DNA of 64,000 nt from Oscarella lobularis (Eukaryota; Porifera; Homoscleromorpha; Homosclerophorida; Oscarellidae), in NCBI RefSeq assembly GCF_947507565.1, contig NC_089187.1, positions 1,922,001 through 1,986,000 of the forward strand, in the 5' to 3' direction. This document shows, one piece after another, positions 1 to 15,000 of the stretch. Position 1 is the stretch's first letter. Each line of letters begins with the position of its first letter. The position numbers and the translations under genes are program-made. The notes under the pieces were generated by a model. It made no database searches and was not told where the DNA came from. It saw nothing but the letters and a program-made list of their open reading frames with translations.

Positions 1-3000
1 GTGCGACTGTCCACGTCGTTAACGATAAGATCGCTGGGGAAAACGGCTGTCCCGTTCGAAGTGCGCGTGTAGACTCGCCTGCGCACTAGATAAACTGAAT
101 TCGGTGCGTAGCTTTCGCGATCGCCACCAAATCGCAAGACTGGACGATCGTTAACTCCGATGACGCTTACCTAAAAATAATCAGTGCGTTTTTATTAAGC
201 GTTATTGAACTTTGAATAAAGTTCTAACTTCAATATTGACGACGTCGCTGACCGCTTCTTGGTCTTCTACTGTGATCGATATAAGCCTATATAAATAGTC
301 ACGCTATAGGAGATTCGTTCCCAGTTGCTACGAATGTCTACGAAACGTACCTTTTGTGAGTAGAAAGCAATGCAGGTGAGGACAGCTGATTGTAAAACTG
401 GACGGAGAGGAGAGCTCGACTGTAAACGCTTCGAGTATTCTTTCCCTCAATCGTCTGAAATATAAGATTCAAAAGCGCACGCAAAGCATGCACATGTAGA
501 CCAACCAAAATTCTCCGAGAATCATTGTATTTCGCCGTGAGACCAGACGGAAAAGTCGTTGCGCTGTACCAAAGGAAACTGTCAAAGTCCTTTGAATCAA
601 GGGTCGCAGTAGCTCTAAAGAGGGAATTCTATTCGATTTTCACCAAAAAACAAGTTCACCTAGTAATGAAATCTTCTTCGTCCTCGTCGAAAATTTGCAC
701 TTGATTTGTCAAATTGACAAAATTCTGGCCCTCAGTAAATGTAACTTTTACTGTTTCCTCACCACCGTTGATCAAAAGGAGCGGTCTGTCGTTCACATTA
801 GCAATGGCGATTCTATAGGCACAAAGACTTCCATACAAAATTAAAATGCTACAAAATCACACATACTTTGTCAGGGCAGTCGACGCGTGAACTCCGTCGC
901 TTACAACAAAGGTTACATTTCGATTAAGAGGCCTTCTAGGCTCCTTGGCCCTGAAAAGAAATCGTTCCTGGGAGCAACTAAGTACACATAAAAAATGTAC
1001 CAGTTTAAGTAGGAAACGTTGTTCAGTAGGTCTCTGTAAACTTCCGTCGAAGCGTTGCCTTTTAGGACGTAAGTGCCGTTGAAATTGAAGTACTTAGATT
1101 GAGTATTCGTTAGTACAAGCATACTAAACTTAAGCAATTAACGAGCTTACCGATGAATTGATTCCAACATGAGATTTGTTAATAAAAAGGCGTTCTTCGT
1201 CGCACTGGAGGCACGATAGAATTATTTTTCCCCATTGAATAGGATAGCTAAAATTGATCGTTACAGACTTAAAGTTTCAAGCGTCCCATTTAGACAATTC
1301 GTACAAGATGTGATCTGAATCACTTAGAGAAAGAGATCCGTTAGTTATATTCGTCGCTTCGGCGGCATTTTCTGTGAAATGCGCCACTTGCTCTGTTCAG
1401 CACGCGATAAGCATTAGATACTGGTACAGTCTCCTACTTACGAGACACTCTCAGTATTGGTGCGTGGCTATTTGTTCCAACGAACGTAACATGGATGCTC
1501 ACTGTAGGCGACGTTGCACCATTTCTGTCTGTGGCAACCATATGAATAATCCTAGGATTCACCAAAATGCCAACAATTTCGTGAGACGTTTCTATAATTA
1601 AAAACTCATACCTTGGCAAATTATCTGGCATCCCGTGATGTTTATAGGCAACGAGCAGAATAACGTCTTTCAGGCTAACAGGCAACTTTCGCTCTATAAG
1701 TAGCCTCGATCTAAGAAATAATAATGACAACATGATACCCCCTTTCGAGTGTTTCAGAAAAAAACAATTTACTTGGATTTGTTTCCGTGAACGAATACGC
1801 TCGAAAGTATGGAATTTGCTTCATGTAAGGAGAATCTTTTGAGAACTTTAACAGCTTCTCCCCAAGCCAGCAGAAGCTAGGTGTATTTCCGGATGAATTG
1901 CCCGTAAGATACATAAGGAATTAAAAGTCTAACTGACCTCTTCATTTTCACTCGTAAATGGCATAGTAAACTCAATATACTTCCAATCCTGCAAAACGTG
2001 AAATGAACTTCAACAAGATGAACATTTTCCCAAACCTCGCTTCCTATGTGGCCTTGATCAACCGCTTTCGATTCAGCTATAAAAACGTAATCTGATGCCC
2101 TCGAATACCAAATGAAGTGATCGAGCATAGAAGTTTCTTTGCTATTCACATTCACTGCATAGTGACGACACTTCGTCGTCTCACCGATGTTATTGTCACA
2201 GTCAAAAAACTCCTCCAAGATGCATTGAGCTCCGCATCCGTCCAAATCGTCATTGTTGCCGTCATCGCAGGATTCGCCAGGCTCGCGAACTCCGTTTCCA
2301 CACGAACTGCACTGACTGGCATGACAAAGTAATTCTGTTCAGAAGTGCTAGTTAGCCCTACGTAAATATTCAAGTATAGACTCGTCTGATACCTTTTTCG
2401 CAAGTCTTTCCTGCAAAGCCGAAACGACAAACGTGGACTTCAAGAGACGTTTCTCGCGGCGGATCTCCTCGATCCATTGCTACGAAAGAAAGAAGAACAT
2501 ACCGCCTTTCACTATGCTTCCACCACCACGACTTTTTCAAAGACACAACGCCAGATATTTCATCAACTAAAAAATGCGCGTCGTCTTCGTCCAACTCCTT
2601 ATTGAAATATCTTATATCCCCATTTGGTCCGTCATCTGGATCGGTGGCTCGAATCCTTCCAATAATGATACCTTTGATCGCTCCCTCTGCTAAAGCGCCT
2701 TCACTGTACCATCCACCGTCACGAAACTGCGGCGCATTGTCGTTCACATCCAGAATGTCCACGACAACGGTAACGCGTGTAGAGCGAGTTGCAAATCGAC
2801 TTCTCTCTCGCCGATGCTCACTGATGACGATCGTGAGAGTGACGGAAGAGGTCGTCTCCCTGTCTATATCACCTGATACTATGAGATCACCTGTTTCTCT
2901 GTCCATGCGAAACCACCCAGCGTCGTTTCCCGATATAATCGTGTGACGAAACGCCTGGGTGGTAAACTGATCCCAGTCGTCTTTTTCCGACGCGATACGA

Positions 3001-6000
3001 GAAACATGATGTCCAAGTGAGGCATTTTCCGCCACACTCAACCGAAGAGGCTCGTCGTAACCGCAGTGAAATCCCCACACACCAGATGGGCACGAGCACT
3101 CGTACAGACCAAATAAATCAACGCATGTCGATCCATCGGCACACAGATGGCCATCGCATTCGTCCGCTTCCTTTTCGCATCGTCTTCCACCCCTGCCAAA
3201 TGAACACAAGCAATGGAATGTCTGGTTTTGCTGCCGGCACAGCGCCGACTCGTCGACGAAGCAAGGATTGTTGGGCCGTCTCGGTGGAATGCAGTCGCAC
3301 GCATCGCCGCGACCGTCGGAATCAAAGTCGCTCTGATCGGGGTTAGGATCAAGCAAACAGTTGTCGGCTAAATCAGGAATGCCATCTCCGTCCCTGTCAC
3401 CTAAAAAAAAAGAGAAAATCATAAGGTCGACGTCTGGTGGATAATAAGCGAACCGATGCAGTGGCTCCTGTGTGGAGAGCCGGATTCTTTCGTCGTCGTT
3501 TTAAAAGGACAACTGTCACAGGAAACCATTCTAGGCTGACTCTGAAATGTTCCTCTCGGACAAGGAGCGCATTCTTCTAATCCATCGCTTTCAGAATAGT
3601 GTCCAGGCCGGCAAGGTTCTATCAAAAAAAACAGACGAGCTTACAGTAAATACCTGAATAAAAAAACTTGAAACTAAATCTCACTTTTACAGTTATTGAC
3701 TGAAATAGTACCCCTTTTGACGACGAATGACCCAGGAGGACATTGAACGCAAGTTTTCGAGCCGAAAGAGGATTGGTACGTGTTTTCGTTACACGGCTCA
3801 CACGGGAGGTGACCCGAGCTGGAGTAAGTTCCAGGCGGGCAAGTGAAATCGTACTTCACATTGACGTCAATGCGCATTGCGTCCCAGCGCCTTCGTTCAC
3901 CCGAGTCTTCCGCAGAAACCTCAACGTGGCAAGACAAAGAGGATTCCTTCAGGCGATCGTACAACGCACCGGCGAAGAAAACTGTTCCATTATCCGCGTC
4001 AATACGCAAAAAATCGCAGGTCCCGCCCGTTATCTTGTAGCGCACGAGACCGTTCAATCCGAGATCCGGATCGTGAGCAGTCACCTGATAAACTGAGTCG
4101 AAGTTCTTAATAACGCTGGCGTCGTCGATCACAGCCAGAGCTCTCGTCGCGGGGAACGTGGGAGCGTGATGATTCTTAGGAATGATTCGGATTTCATAAG
4201 ACGTGCGATTTCCAAGTCGAGATTTGTTTCTCGCGTCAGTTAGAAAGACTTCGTACACTTTCTCCCGCTGAGAAACAGAATCAGCCAAAACCTGAATTTT
4301 GATGTTCGCCGTCGTCTCGTTTTCTCTGAAATGAACGGCGAAACTATCAGGTAGTTTGAGGTGGGTATTTCCCGCGAGAACAAACGATCTATAGGCTGGA
4401 ATTTTTTGCCTAATCGTCCAAAACGCCGTAACGCAACCGTGAAGCCCTCGCGAACGTCGCACGGGTATATCGATAGTATCTTCGTCTTCCTCAAAAGAAA
4501 CAGTTCCACTTGAGCCGAAGTCAATAACGCCGAACGGAGAGTCGTTTTCTTCCACTAAAACTTCGAACTTCGAGTTTACACCCGGAACGGCGTGAGGCGA
4601 CGCAGAGTATATGACAATATTGTACGTAGTATTGAGCTCGGGAATATCGTCATCGACAACGGTAAAATCAACCAGAGTCGGCTCCTTTCCGAAGATTTGC
4701 CACACGTCTCGAGACGTCTTTATTTGACCGGCAACAGGGCTGCCACTTTGGTCTTCGATTCTCGTTTTAAACGTCACCGGTAGGTTTTCGCATTTGGGGT
4801 CGGAACGGAAGCGACCGACAGAGAGAAAGACGGTCTTGGTCTTCTCCGGTAGAACAATTCGCTGACTACGTTGCTGCAAGAATTGGACGACGCCGTACGG
4901 GAATCGTTTTGAAGCGAAAAGCGTTATAGTCGTCTCAGCTCGTTCCACTCTAGCATTCGGGTGACTTCGGTCGGCGAAAATTCGAAACTTTGCGCAAGCA
5001 AAAGTGGCGCCTTTCGCTGGTCGAACGTTGAGATGGACAACGCGAACACTTTCCATTTTGTCGAAAAAAGTGACGCCCCGGCGAGGAACAGTTGACAAAA
5101 AGCCTTGAATAGGGGTCAATACCCAATGCAGAGGCATTCCGCTCGCTCTTCCCCGCGTTCGCAATACGGGAAGCGTAAGAATGTTTTGACCGATTTCGCC
5201 GTAGGCGTTAGCGTTGCTCACAGCGAAAGCGTGACCATCGCTGAAATTGTAGTACAGTACCGTTTGAACGCCGTCCGTCACCACGCCTTTCGTTTCCACT
5301 GAGAGCGTTGTTTCGTCGTTCGAATTTTCAACTGTTTGGCCCAAAAACTCCCAGTTGCCATCCTTCCAGAAGAAGACCCAAACCAAAGCGGGGCTTTCGC
5401 CTTTCATTTCAAAAACGGATGCATCAATACTAACGCGAAACACCGGAGACCGGCTGCTCTCGTTCCACGCTGACGACACCGACAAATACGCAGAGAAATC
5501 AGCGTAAGTTAGCTAAAACAATTAAAATCTTATACTTCAATTCGAATTTACTACTAGCGTTGATCTTACCCCCTCCTCCGGCGGTGGCTCGTCATTTGGG
5601 TTTATAACGCCTAGCGGAAGAGAAGAACCGTCAAAAGTCAATTGATACACTTCTACGTCCGTTCCGTCGAGAAAGGCGTACGCGGGAATTTCAAGAAGTC
5701 CCGTCGTCCGATCGGGACCCCCTTCGTCCTGCGGCTCCGCATTCTCAGGAGGCGGAAAAGGTGGCTGTTGGAGATCAACATTGATGTCGTTCGTATACAA
5801 AGACACCGGAAGATGGTCGTCTATAACGGCCGCATTTTTGTCGCTAATAACGACGCCGTCGCTTGAAGCATTTGAAGTCAGCTGAGCACCGTTTGTGACG
5901 GTAAGTACAACGTGGTAACTTTCGCCAAATGTCAACGTCACGTTATCGAATATCCACTCCGTCTGATTACCGGCGGCTGCGCGATATGCTCCAGGAACAA

Positions 6001-9000
6001 TTACTACGTCGTACTCGTATATACCGCTTTCGAAGTCGTTGGCGGCCCAGTTTGCCTTGAGATACGTCGTCGCCATTTGAAAGTCCAAGTCAACCGATCC
6101 GCTATCGCCTTCGCGTACAAAGCTGATCACGGGCGGCGTCAAGTCGATCAGAAGGCCAAGCGACGAGTTAGACGAATTTCGCAGGGCCCAATTGACGGCA
6201 ACGACAGTCGAGAAATAGGTAACTCCGTCGACGAACTTTCCAATGCACGCTTCGCAGACGACTTGAGTGACGTTGGCGGCGACTTCTTCCATGGGCGACA
6301 TGTCGCACTCGTACGGCGACGTCCCGACGCACCACAAATACGCCATTATGTCTGATTCTACGTCGTAGAAACTGCTCCAGCTCACGACGAGGACATAATC
6401 AGTCGAGCCGGCGTACAGAATGTCCGACTGATTATCGCCGTTGTGAACGAGACCGACGACGGGCGGTGTAAAATCGACGACAATTCGTTGCGACGAAACG
6501 ATCGCCTCTTTGTCGCCTTCGTTTGTAGCGGCCACTTCGATCGTGTACTTGGCGCCGTTTTCGAGATCAAGACTCGGCGAGACGACGTCGATCGTCGTCT
6601 GATTGAGATCGAAACACTGAGTGTCAAAGCAGTGCGCGCAGTCGTCGTGACCGCCGCCCGAGCTGCGCTTGTTGACGCACGGATAGCATTCGAGCACGAA
6701 GGAGTCGACGCTCTTGCGACTTCGTTCGCTTCCTGGGTTGCAATAGGCGGAGAGATGCATGCGGAGATGATTATCGTCAGTGTCCGGCGAGCCAAAGGCG
6801 ATCATTTCGTCCTTGACGCTAACCGTGTTGGGAAGATAGTCGGACGTGAGTTCGACGCCGCCTATTTGCTGGCAACCACCGAAGTTTCCAAATGAATTCT
6901 GAAATAGAGTAACGTAGAGGTGATTGGTTCCAATGGTGAGCACCTGCGTGTCATTTGAAAACGAATATTGATCTACTTCCATGAAGTTGAGAAGAGAACT
7001 TTCTAGCTGAACAGTTTCGCAGACGAGCCCAAAGTCGAAGGAATAAAACGCAATGCTTTGACCTCCGTGCAAGACGACAATTACGTTAGTCTTAGGAAGC
7101 AATTTCGCCGATAGAATATCTCCCAGCTCATGGTCGCCGATACTAGAACACTGGTCGCCCGCCTGGCAATTGAACAAAGATAAAGTCGCGCTATCTTTGA
7201 AGAGGACGTTGCCAAACTCGTCCGAGGACATTTCGAAGTCGCACGTGTTGCACGTAGAGACCAGTGTCTGTAAGAAATTCCACGTCAACTCCAAGCCGTT
7301 TCCCGAAGGGCTTACAACACCAAATACCACAAAGTCGCTGTCACCGCAGTGAACGTTAACCGCGACGTTCGTCCAATCATTCGCCAAGGTCACGACACTG
7401 CAAAACGCACCGGCGCTCGACGACACCGATTGACAGACACTCTCGACCAACACGTAACCTTTCACGTTCACGTCGTTTTCTTGAGATGCGTCGACGAGGA
7501 GAAAACGATCGTCGTAAACTATTGCAACCGTTTCGGCGCCCGTCTCGTACAGACGAGGCGCGTCGGTGAAAGAGGAATTAGACAAAAAAGTCTGTTTCTG
7601 CGACGTGTCCGATATTTTCATGAAAGCAACGGAACGGGCATCGGCGATCGCCATTCGCCGCAACGAAATCAATTTCGACGACGTCGATTGAGCGTCAAAA
7701 TTAAGAAGCTTGTACGACAGGTGAGGTGCGACGTAGGAGACGGGCAGCGAGCCGATATGGCAACAGCAAGGCGAACGAGGCGAAACGAAAGTGCCGATTT
7801 CTGTCGAATTCATCATTTCTACCATATTTGTGCCATTGTTTTCCGTCCCATTGCTCAGCGACGAATTCTCCCGCAAAACTGTGAAAGCATAGCGAGTTGA
7901 AGGGGTCAGAACATTCGAATCACTCAACGAATAGTTCGACGGACAGAGAACACGGGCTGGTTCGTCGAGCTCGATAGTGCCCGAAAGATGATAATGGAAG
8001 CGAGAAGCTCGACGGAAATCCACGGCAAAACACAGATCGTTCGGAACGTATCGGAAGCCGTCCGAAGTTACAGTGACGGTGAGTCCGGCGCCGTTGTGCG
8101 CCGTTACGGCGACCGTGTAACGATATCCCGGCTTCATCCCGCCGTCTACGGCGAGTGTGAAGTTGTGAAATTTGGTTAAATTTGCCATCGTCGCTACCGC
8201 AACGCCAAGCGACCACGAACTCCTCGCCTCGTCGAACGAGTGCTCGTAAACGGTGTAGTTGTACCCAGCTATTCCGCTCTCGGGATCAACGAAGTCGGCC
8301 CAGAATGCGGAAACAAGACTTTGCGTGGCGATGTACTCTTTGTCACTTTCGTCGTCGGGACGTCCGTCGTAAACGATTCCACCAAGCGGTCTCGTCATGT
8401 CAACCGTGACGCCGTCGGACTGCACTTCCGTTTCGAGGCCGGCTCTGTTGATTGCCTTGACGCTCGACACGACGTGCGTTCCCTGCGAAAGTACTTGACC
8501 CGAAGCAATGGCGTGCATCGATAGGCCGACGTTTCGCTCGCTAATATACGTCATCTCGTACGACGACAGGTTGACGTTTGCTTTCCACGTGTAATATTCG
8601 ACGCCGCTTTCGTCGTCAACGAAATTCGTCCAGCTAACGGAGAAGACGGTGGGACTCGTCTGATAATCGATGTCCGCAAAATCAGTGCCGTCGTAAACTT
8701 CACCCGGCGAGGGCGGCGTAACATCGACGAGTACTCCGTCTGAACGCGAAGAGACGCTCGTCAAATTAACGCGATTGACGGCGTACACGGTTACGGTATA
8801 CTTAGATCCGTGGAGCAGATGAGCCCCGTAAAAGTCAACATATAAGTTCGACTCGATGCTTTCACAATCCAACGTTTGGTTCGAGTTAACGTATCCGTAG
8901 CATGCCTTATAAACTGCAATTCCGCTTTGGGGATCCAAAAAGCCCGTCCAATGAGCGGACAAAAGCGTCGAGTTCGACTGAAAATCTACGTCGCCTTCTA

Positions 9001-12000
9001 CGCTTGTGCCATCGGTCACGCGACCCGTTTCCGGCTTCGATCGATCGACAATGATGTGCGTTTTTGTCCCCGATTGCGAATAAAGTCCAACTAAATTGTA
9101 GGCGCGAACTTTGGCTTTATAAGGAAAACCGTCGACGAGACCCGCTCCTTCTAACGAAACTTCACTCAAGAGCCCAGCATTGATAAAGTCATCTTTCGCC
9201 TTTCCTGACTTTCCCGTCACCACAAGAGCGAAACGGTAATGAGAAAGACTCGTTTCGTTCTCGTAGAATCCTACCCACGACAGCATCAAAGTGGCGACGT
9301 CCGAAAGATAATCCGGAGCCGGATCGCCGAACAAAGTGAAGCGAGCCGAGCCGACGGTCGGCGGCGTCGTGTCAACGATATAGCCATTGGAGTGCGCCGT
9401 CGTCGTCATTCCGGCCCCATTTGCACAAGAAACGCTAACAAAGACGCGCCAACCGGAAGGAATAGAATGTCCCGTGGACGATGCTTGGGTAGCGAGTTTT
9501 ATATCAGTTCGAGGAACAATGTCCGAATCGTACTTGCTGCTTCCAGCCCACCACGAACAATCGTTAATGGAGCTGAGATCGTCGGCGAACTGATCCCAAT
9601 TCGCCGAAACGGTTGAACTGCTGTTCGAGTAGTCGATATCCCGTCGTGTTGTACCATCGAAGACGTAACCGGCGACGGGAGGCGTGTCGTCGACGACAAC
9701 GCCGTTTGAGCTCACCGAATGGTTCAAACCGGCTCTGTTTACGGCGAAAACCGTTGCGAAATAGATGTGGCCACGTTCGAGATGGAGCCCTCCAACAGTC
9801 GTCTTTAACGTAGCATTTGACAAATCGTGACACGCGTGGACGTCGTGACTGAAAGGACTGCTTCCGATACAGTAAACGTAGTAGTTTACCGACGATTCGG
9901 GATCGTAAAAGTCAGACCAATGAAACGACATTCGCGACATGGATGACTGATATTGCCTATCCTGAGTGCCGTCGCCGTCGAGAACCACGCCGCTTCTCGG
10001 CGGCGAATTGTCAAACACAGTGCATTGGGATCGAGCCGTCGACACGAGACCGGCGCCGTTCTGCACGCGAATTTCCGCGTAGTAGCACGCGCCCATGGCG
10101 ACGGCGATTGTCGTCGTGACAGACGTGGCGTTTCCGACCTCTATGTTAGTTGCTGCGCATGAATAGATGGTTGAATTCGCGCAGAACGACCACGTCGTCG
10201 ACTTGATGCCCGATTCTTCGTCGCTGTCAACGATCCAGAAAAAGGCGACCGAACCCGTCCACGCTTCGTAGGGCCCGTACACGTCGCCTCGTCTGCCAAG
10301 GCGAACAGCATCGATCACAGGCGCCGTCTCGTCGACAGTAAAGCCGCTCGACGCAACGACAAATGTGGTGCCAAATCGATCCGTGGCTTTAACCAAATTA
10401 TAGAAGACTTTTCCGGGCGCAAGACTAAGTCCCGCCGCCGAAGCGCTCGTTTGACGTCCTACGTCGGCGAACGGCAAAACGTCGGCGTCGTGCGGCGTCG
10501 TGCCAACGCCCCAGCGATACTCGACGACGTCGCCGCTAAAACCAAACCAGTTCGACGACACGGAAGTCGTCGATGCTTGGTAGGATTGCGCAAACCGTTC
10601 GGATCCATCGACGACAGTGCCGCGGCCGCGGAGCGTCATCGAAACGAATTTCAGAGTGCTCGAAGTGAGAATTGACGTGAGTCCGACGCCGTTTGTCGCA
10701 GTTAGAGTGGCGTAGTAAGTTTCATTGCGATCGAAGCGAAGTCGTAAGGAAATTTCGGACGACGTCGTCGGCGTAACGGGAATCGCCTCGTCGCACGCTT
10801 CGGCTTGAGTTCGCAGAACGCAGAGACGCAGCGAACTCACTAAGCTCTCGCGATCGAAAATAGGCTGCCATTTGAGACTGACGTTCATTTTTCGACTCGG
10901 TTCCTCGTCGCTGTCGTCTGCGACGAAAAGGAGTTTTCCCTTCGCTTTTGGTGGCGTCGAGTCGAAAACGACGCAGTCGGATTCGCTTTGAGTTGATAGA
11001 CCAGCTTTGTTGCGCGCTACAACGCGAGCAACGTAGCATCGACCGTCTAAAAGACCGACGATACCGTCCTTGGAGATTTCCGTAAGATTGTGCACGTTCT
11101 CCAAGGGAACAGCGCACTCGTCGACGTCTTCAAGGCAGAGAGACCACTCGTAGGAGGCGATATAGCTCTCGTTGTCGTAAAATCGATTCCAGCGAACCAT
11201 CAAAGGGTCCAGAGAGCTGACGAATTTTCCCCCCACCACTTCGATTTGCCCAGCGACTGGAGCCGAGCGATCTACGACGATTCCATCGGAGGAAGCGCGC
11301 TCACGTAAACCGACGCCATTGACCGCCGTAACGGTGACATAACTTAATTCTCCCGATGTGAAAAGATTCGAATCGACGTCGTAGTGCAGCGCGAGTCCGA
11401 CATCAGTCGACGGTAATATATCGCAAGCGGACACGTTCGATCCAACACACACGTAATATTCGGCAATATTTGTCTCGTTATCGACGAAAGAGTCCCACGT
11501 GACGTGAATGCTTCCACTGTCCGTATAGTATCGAAGTCCTCTCGCGACGGATCTCCCCTGCGGAGGAGTGACGTCACGCATCAGAGGAGCCGCTTGTCCC
11601 GTTGCACCGTTGCCGGCTTTGTCGTACGCCGTGACCGAAACGTAGTAGAGCGTTCCCTGAACAAATTCGACGACGGTAATTCGACTCACTGTAGAGTCTG
11701 CTAGTCCAACGGAGGTCGCTTTTTGAACGTCATCAGTTCCAGGCGCCGTTCCAATGGACCATTCGTAGTGGCTGAGGCCTCCACCATCGAAAAAATCTTC
11801 CCATCGCGCTTCTAGCTGTCCATTTGCAGTCCAAGCAACTTGAACGGATCCCTTGTTCGGCTTCTTGAAATCGAAAAGCACCCGGTGGGAGACGTACGTC
11901 GTAGAATACCCGGCCTTGTTATACGCCGTCATCGTTAGATACGCTGTCTCTTCCTCCTTGGTAAACTTCATCGTTTCCATCTCTACTTTGAGTCGAGTCG

Positions 12001-15000
12001 CTGAAGCGTCGACCTCGCGTTTGGGCAGCAAGTCCGTCAAATAAGCCGTCGTTCCGACCGACAGTTCGTATCTTGCAATAAAGCTCTCGCTGTCGGAACA
12101 ATTCCACAAAATCCAAAAGCTGTCGCGATCCGAAATATATCGCAACGAGCGACTCGTCGTTCCGACTTGGAGCGAGTGAAAGGTCGGCGGAGTCATGTCG
12201 ACGGTCACGCCATCAGAAAAGGACTTCACTTCAGCGCCGTTTGTGTCTTGCGCGACTACGGTAACGTAGTACGTCACGCCGGACAACAGCAGATCCTGTA
12301 CTATTATCTGAGCCTGTCTCGCCGTTTGCACATCGGTCAGCTCGAGAACAGAAAAATCGTTCGGACTTGTGCCAACGCCCCACGAATACCGATCTATATC
12401 GCTGCCCGAGGTGAGGTGGACTTTTTCCCACCGAGCCCAAATTCCGTCACCATGCGGCTGATAGTTTTGATCACCGTAGCCGGCACCGTCATAAACGGCG
12501 CCGGGCGACATTTCGGCGAAGCTTGCTGTGAACTCATCCGATTGTTTGAACCAGGTTGAACCGACACCGTTCTTCGCTTGAATCAATACGCTGTACTGTT
12601 TACCGTCGTTCAAGGTAAAGCCAGACACTTCGGCAGAGTTTTGACTGAGAGCGTCATCAGGCAAACGTTCGTAGGTGCACGACGCATCAGTGGACAGGCA
12701 CCAGGAGAGCGCGACAACGCCTGACTCGGGGTCATAGATCTGCTGCCACGCAATGAGAAGTGACGCATCATCGATTGAGGTTTCAGTTATTTGACGTTCC
12801 GGATACAGGACAGTGACTTTCAAGTCGCCGACGAACACAGGCCCTGTTCTATCGCTAACGGAAATATCCGTTTCGGTCGCCGTCGCTCGTGCACCGTTCA
12901 CCACAAATAAGTTGAAATAGTATACAGTGGATTTGTCGTCGTCGATTACTACCGCCGCTTTGACTTTCTGTCCAACGGACGTCAACGGCTTGACGTCATC
13001 GCTCCCCTGCGTGAGTCCAACCGAAAAGCTAGAGTCGACGATTCCCGTCTCCAAATCTTCGGGATACCACTGAAGATGAAACTGTTTCTCGTCGAGAAAA
13101 TAGACGGCCGTGAAATTGATAATTTTCGGAGGCGTTGAATCGACTATTACGCCGTCGGTCGTCGGTTGGATGGTCAAACCGGCGCCGTTTCGCACGACGA
13201 GTGTCGATTGGAGAACGTCGCCTTGAGCGACGTCGAAGTCGTACGCGTACGAAACGTTCGTGTTTGTCGGAAGAATCGTTCGCCACGTCGCACGCGTCTT
13301 CTCGTTCACAATTATCCATTCAATTCCCCTTATTCCAGACACGTCGTCCACGCAATTCCAATTGACGGCAAACGGCTCGTTGACCGATTGGGTGGCGACG
13401 TCGCTTCCCACGATGGGTCCGTCATAAACGTAGTCGCACTCCGGTTCTGTCGCATCGACCGTTATTCCGTTCGACGAACCGTTCGCCGATAAACCGACGT
13501 TATTAAACGCCGTAACGGAAATAAAGTAAACGCCGCCTTGCTCCAAGGTAACTGGCATGGTGACTTCGCTATGCCCAACGACTTCGGTTTGACTGCTGCC
13601 CCCGACAGGAGGCGGTGATACGACGACGACGTATCGACTTATGCCGCTCTGAACGTCACTGATTCGCCAGTTGGCAGAAATGTTGTCTAACGTTCCCTGA
13701 TACTCGGCATCGAGACCAACGTCCAAGCCATCGTAAACGTAATCGACAGTAGGCGGACTGGTATCAACAAGAAATCCGTCCGTCGCGTACAAGGAACGAA
13801 GGCCCAGTTCATTGATCAGAACAAGAGAGGAATAGAACTTGATTCCATCTGAAAGCGGAATAGTGTCGGTGCTCGCTTCAAACGCGTACGCGTCGACGGA
13901 CATCGCAAGAATGCCGTCACCGTACCGATACACGCCCATAATCCAACTCGCGTTCACGATGCGCGTGACGTCTTCGGAGCAATTCCAGTTCACGGCGGCA
14001 AAGCGCGGCGTCGTCTCGAAGTCGACGTCGCCGTTTGGCCCGTCGCCGACGTGGAAGCAAACAGGTGGCGTCGCGTCTATTTGAACTCCGTCCGAAGTAA
14101 ACGTCGTTGTAAGTCCGGCGGAATTGACGGCACGAACGACGGCATAGTACGTGGAACTCTGATTAAGGGCGACATTTTGATACCGGCCCACCAGAAGGCT
14201 TCCAAAGCTTCGGAAAGGATACGCTAACGTCTGTCCAGTTGAGTCGACGGCGATTCCGAGCATATATTCCTCGACTGTCGTTCCTTCGTCGGTGCATGGA
14301 TCCCAACGCGCGACAAATACGTCGCTCAGCGACGTGATATCCGATTCGCCCAATTCGCCGTCGTAAACGCTTCCCGAACAGATCGGCGGCGACGTCACGA
14401 CGACAAAGCCGTTCGATGACGAAACGGAGGAAAGACCGACGAAGTCAATCGCCTTCACATTACAAAGGTACACGTGCCCGGACAGCAAGTCGAGATTGAC
14501 GATCATAGCCTTATCGTCAAGTCGCGACACGTTCATAGACGAAATGGAACCGGTTTCCTTTTCACTGACGCCGACGAGGAGCTCCGCGATTCCAGACTCA
14601 TAATCGTCAATCCACCGCCACAAGCACCACACGGTCGTATCGATCGTCTGGTAGTCGACGTCGTAAGTGTCCCAGCCGTCCTGAACGTATCCTTGGGACG
14701 GCGGTTGGTAGTCGACTAAAAACCCGTCCGTGGTCAAGACAGTTTGAAGGCCGGCTGCGTTCGTGATTCGTACCGTCGCATAGTAGGAGTGGCCTAGGGA
14801 CAGACTAGACAAAGGATGATGAGTCAAATTGGCACTTGTGGGCGACGTAAAGTCAAGCAAATCGGTTCCACCGCTATACGAACCGATCGCCCAGTCTCGT
14901 GCCACAATTTCGGTGACGTCTTCGTAAGAAGACCAGCTCACACCCAGCGTCACATCCGGTTTTTCCAGATAGTCGATATCTTCTCTGTTCGGACCATCGT

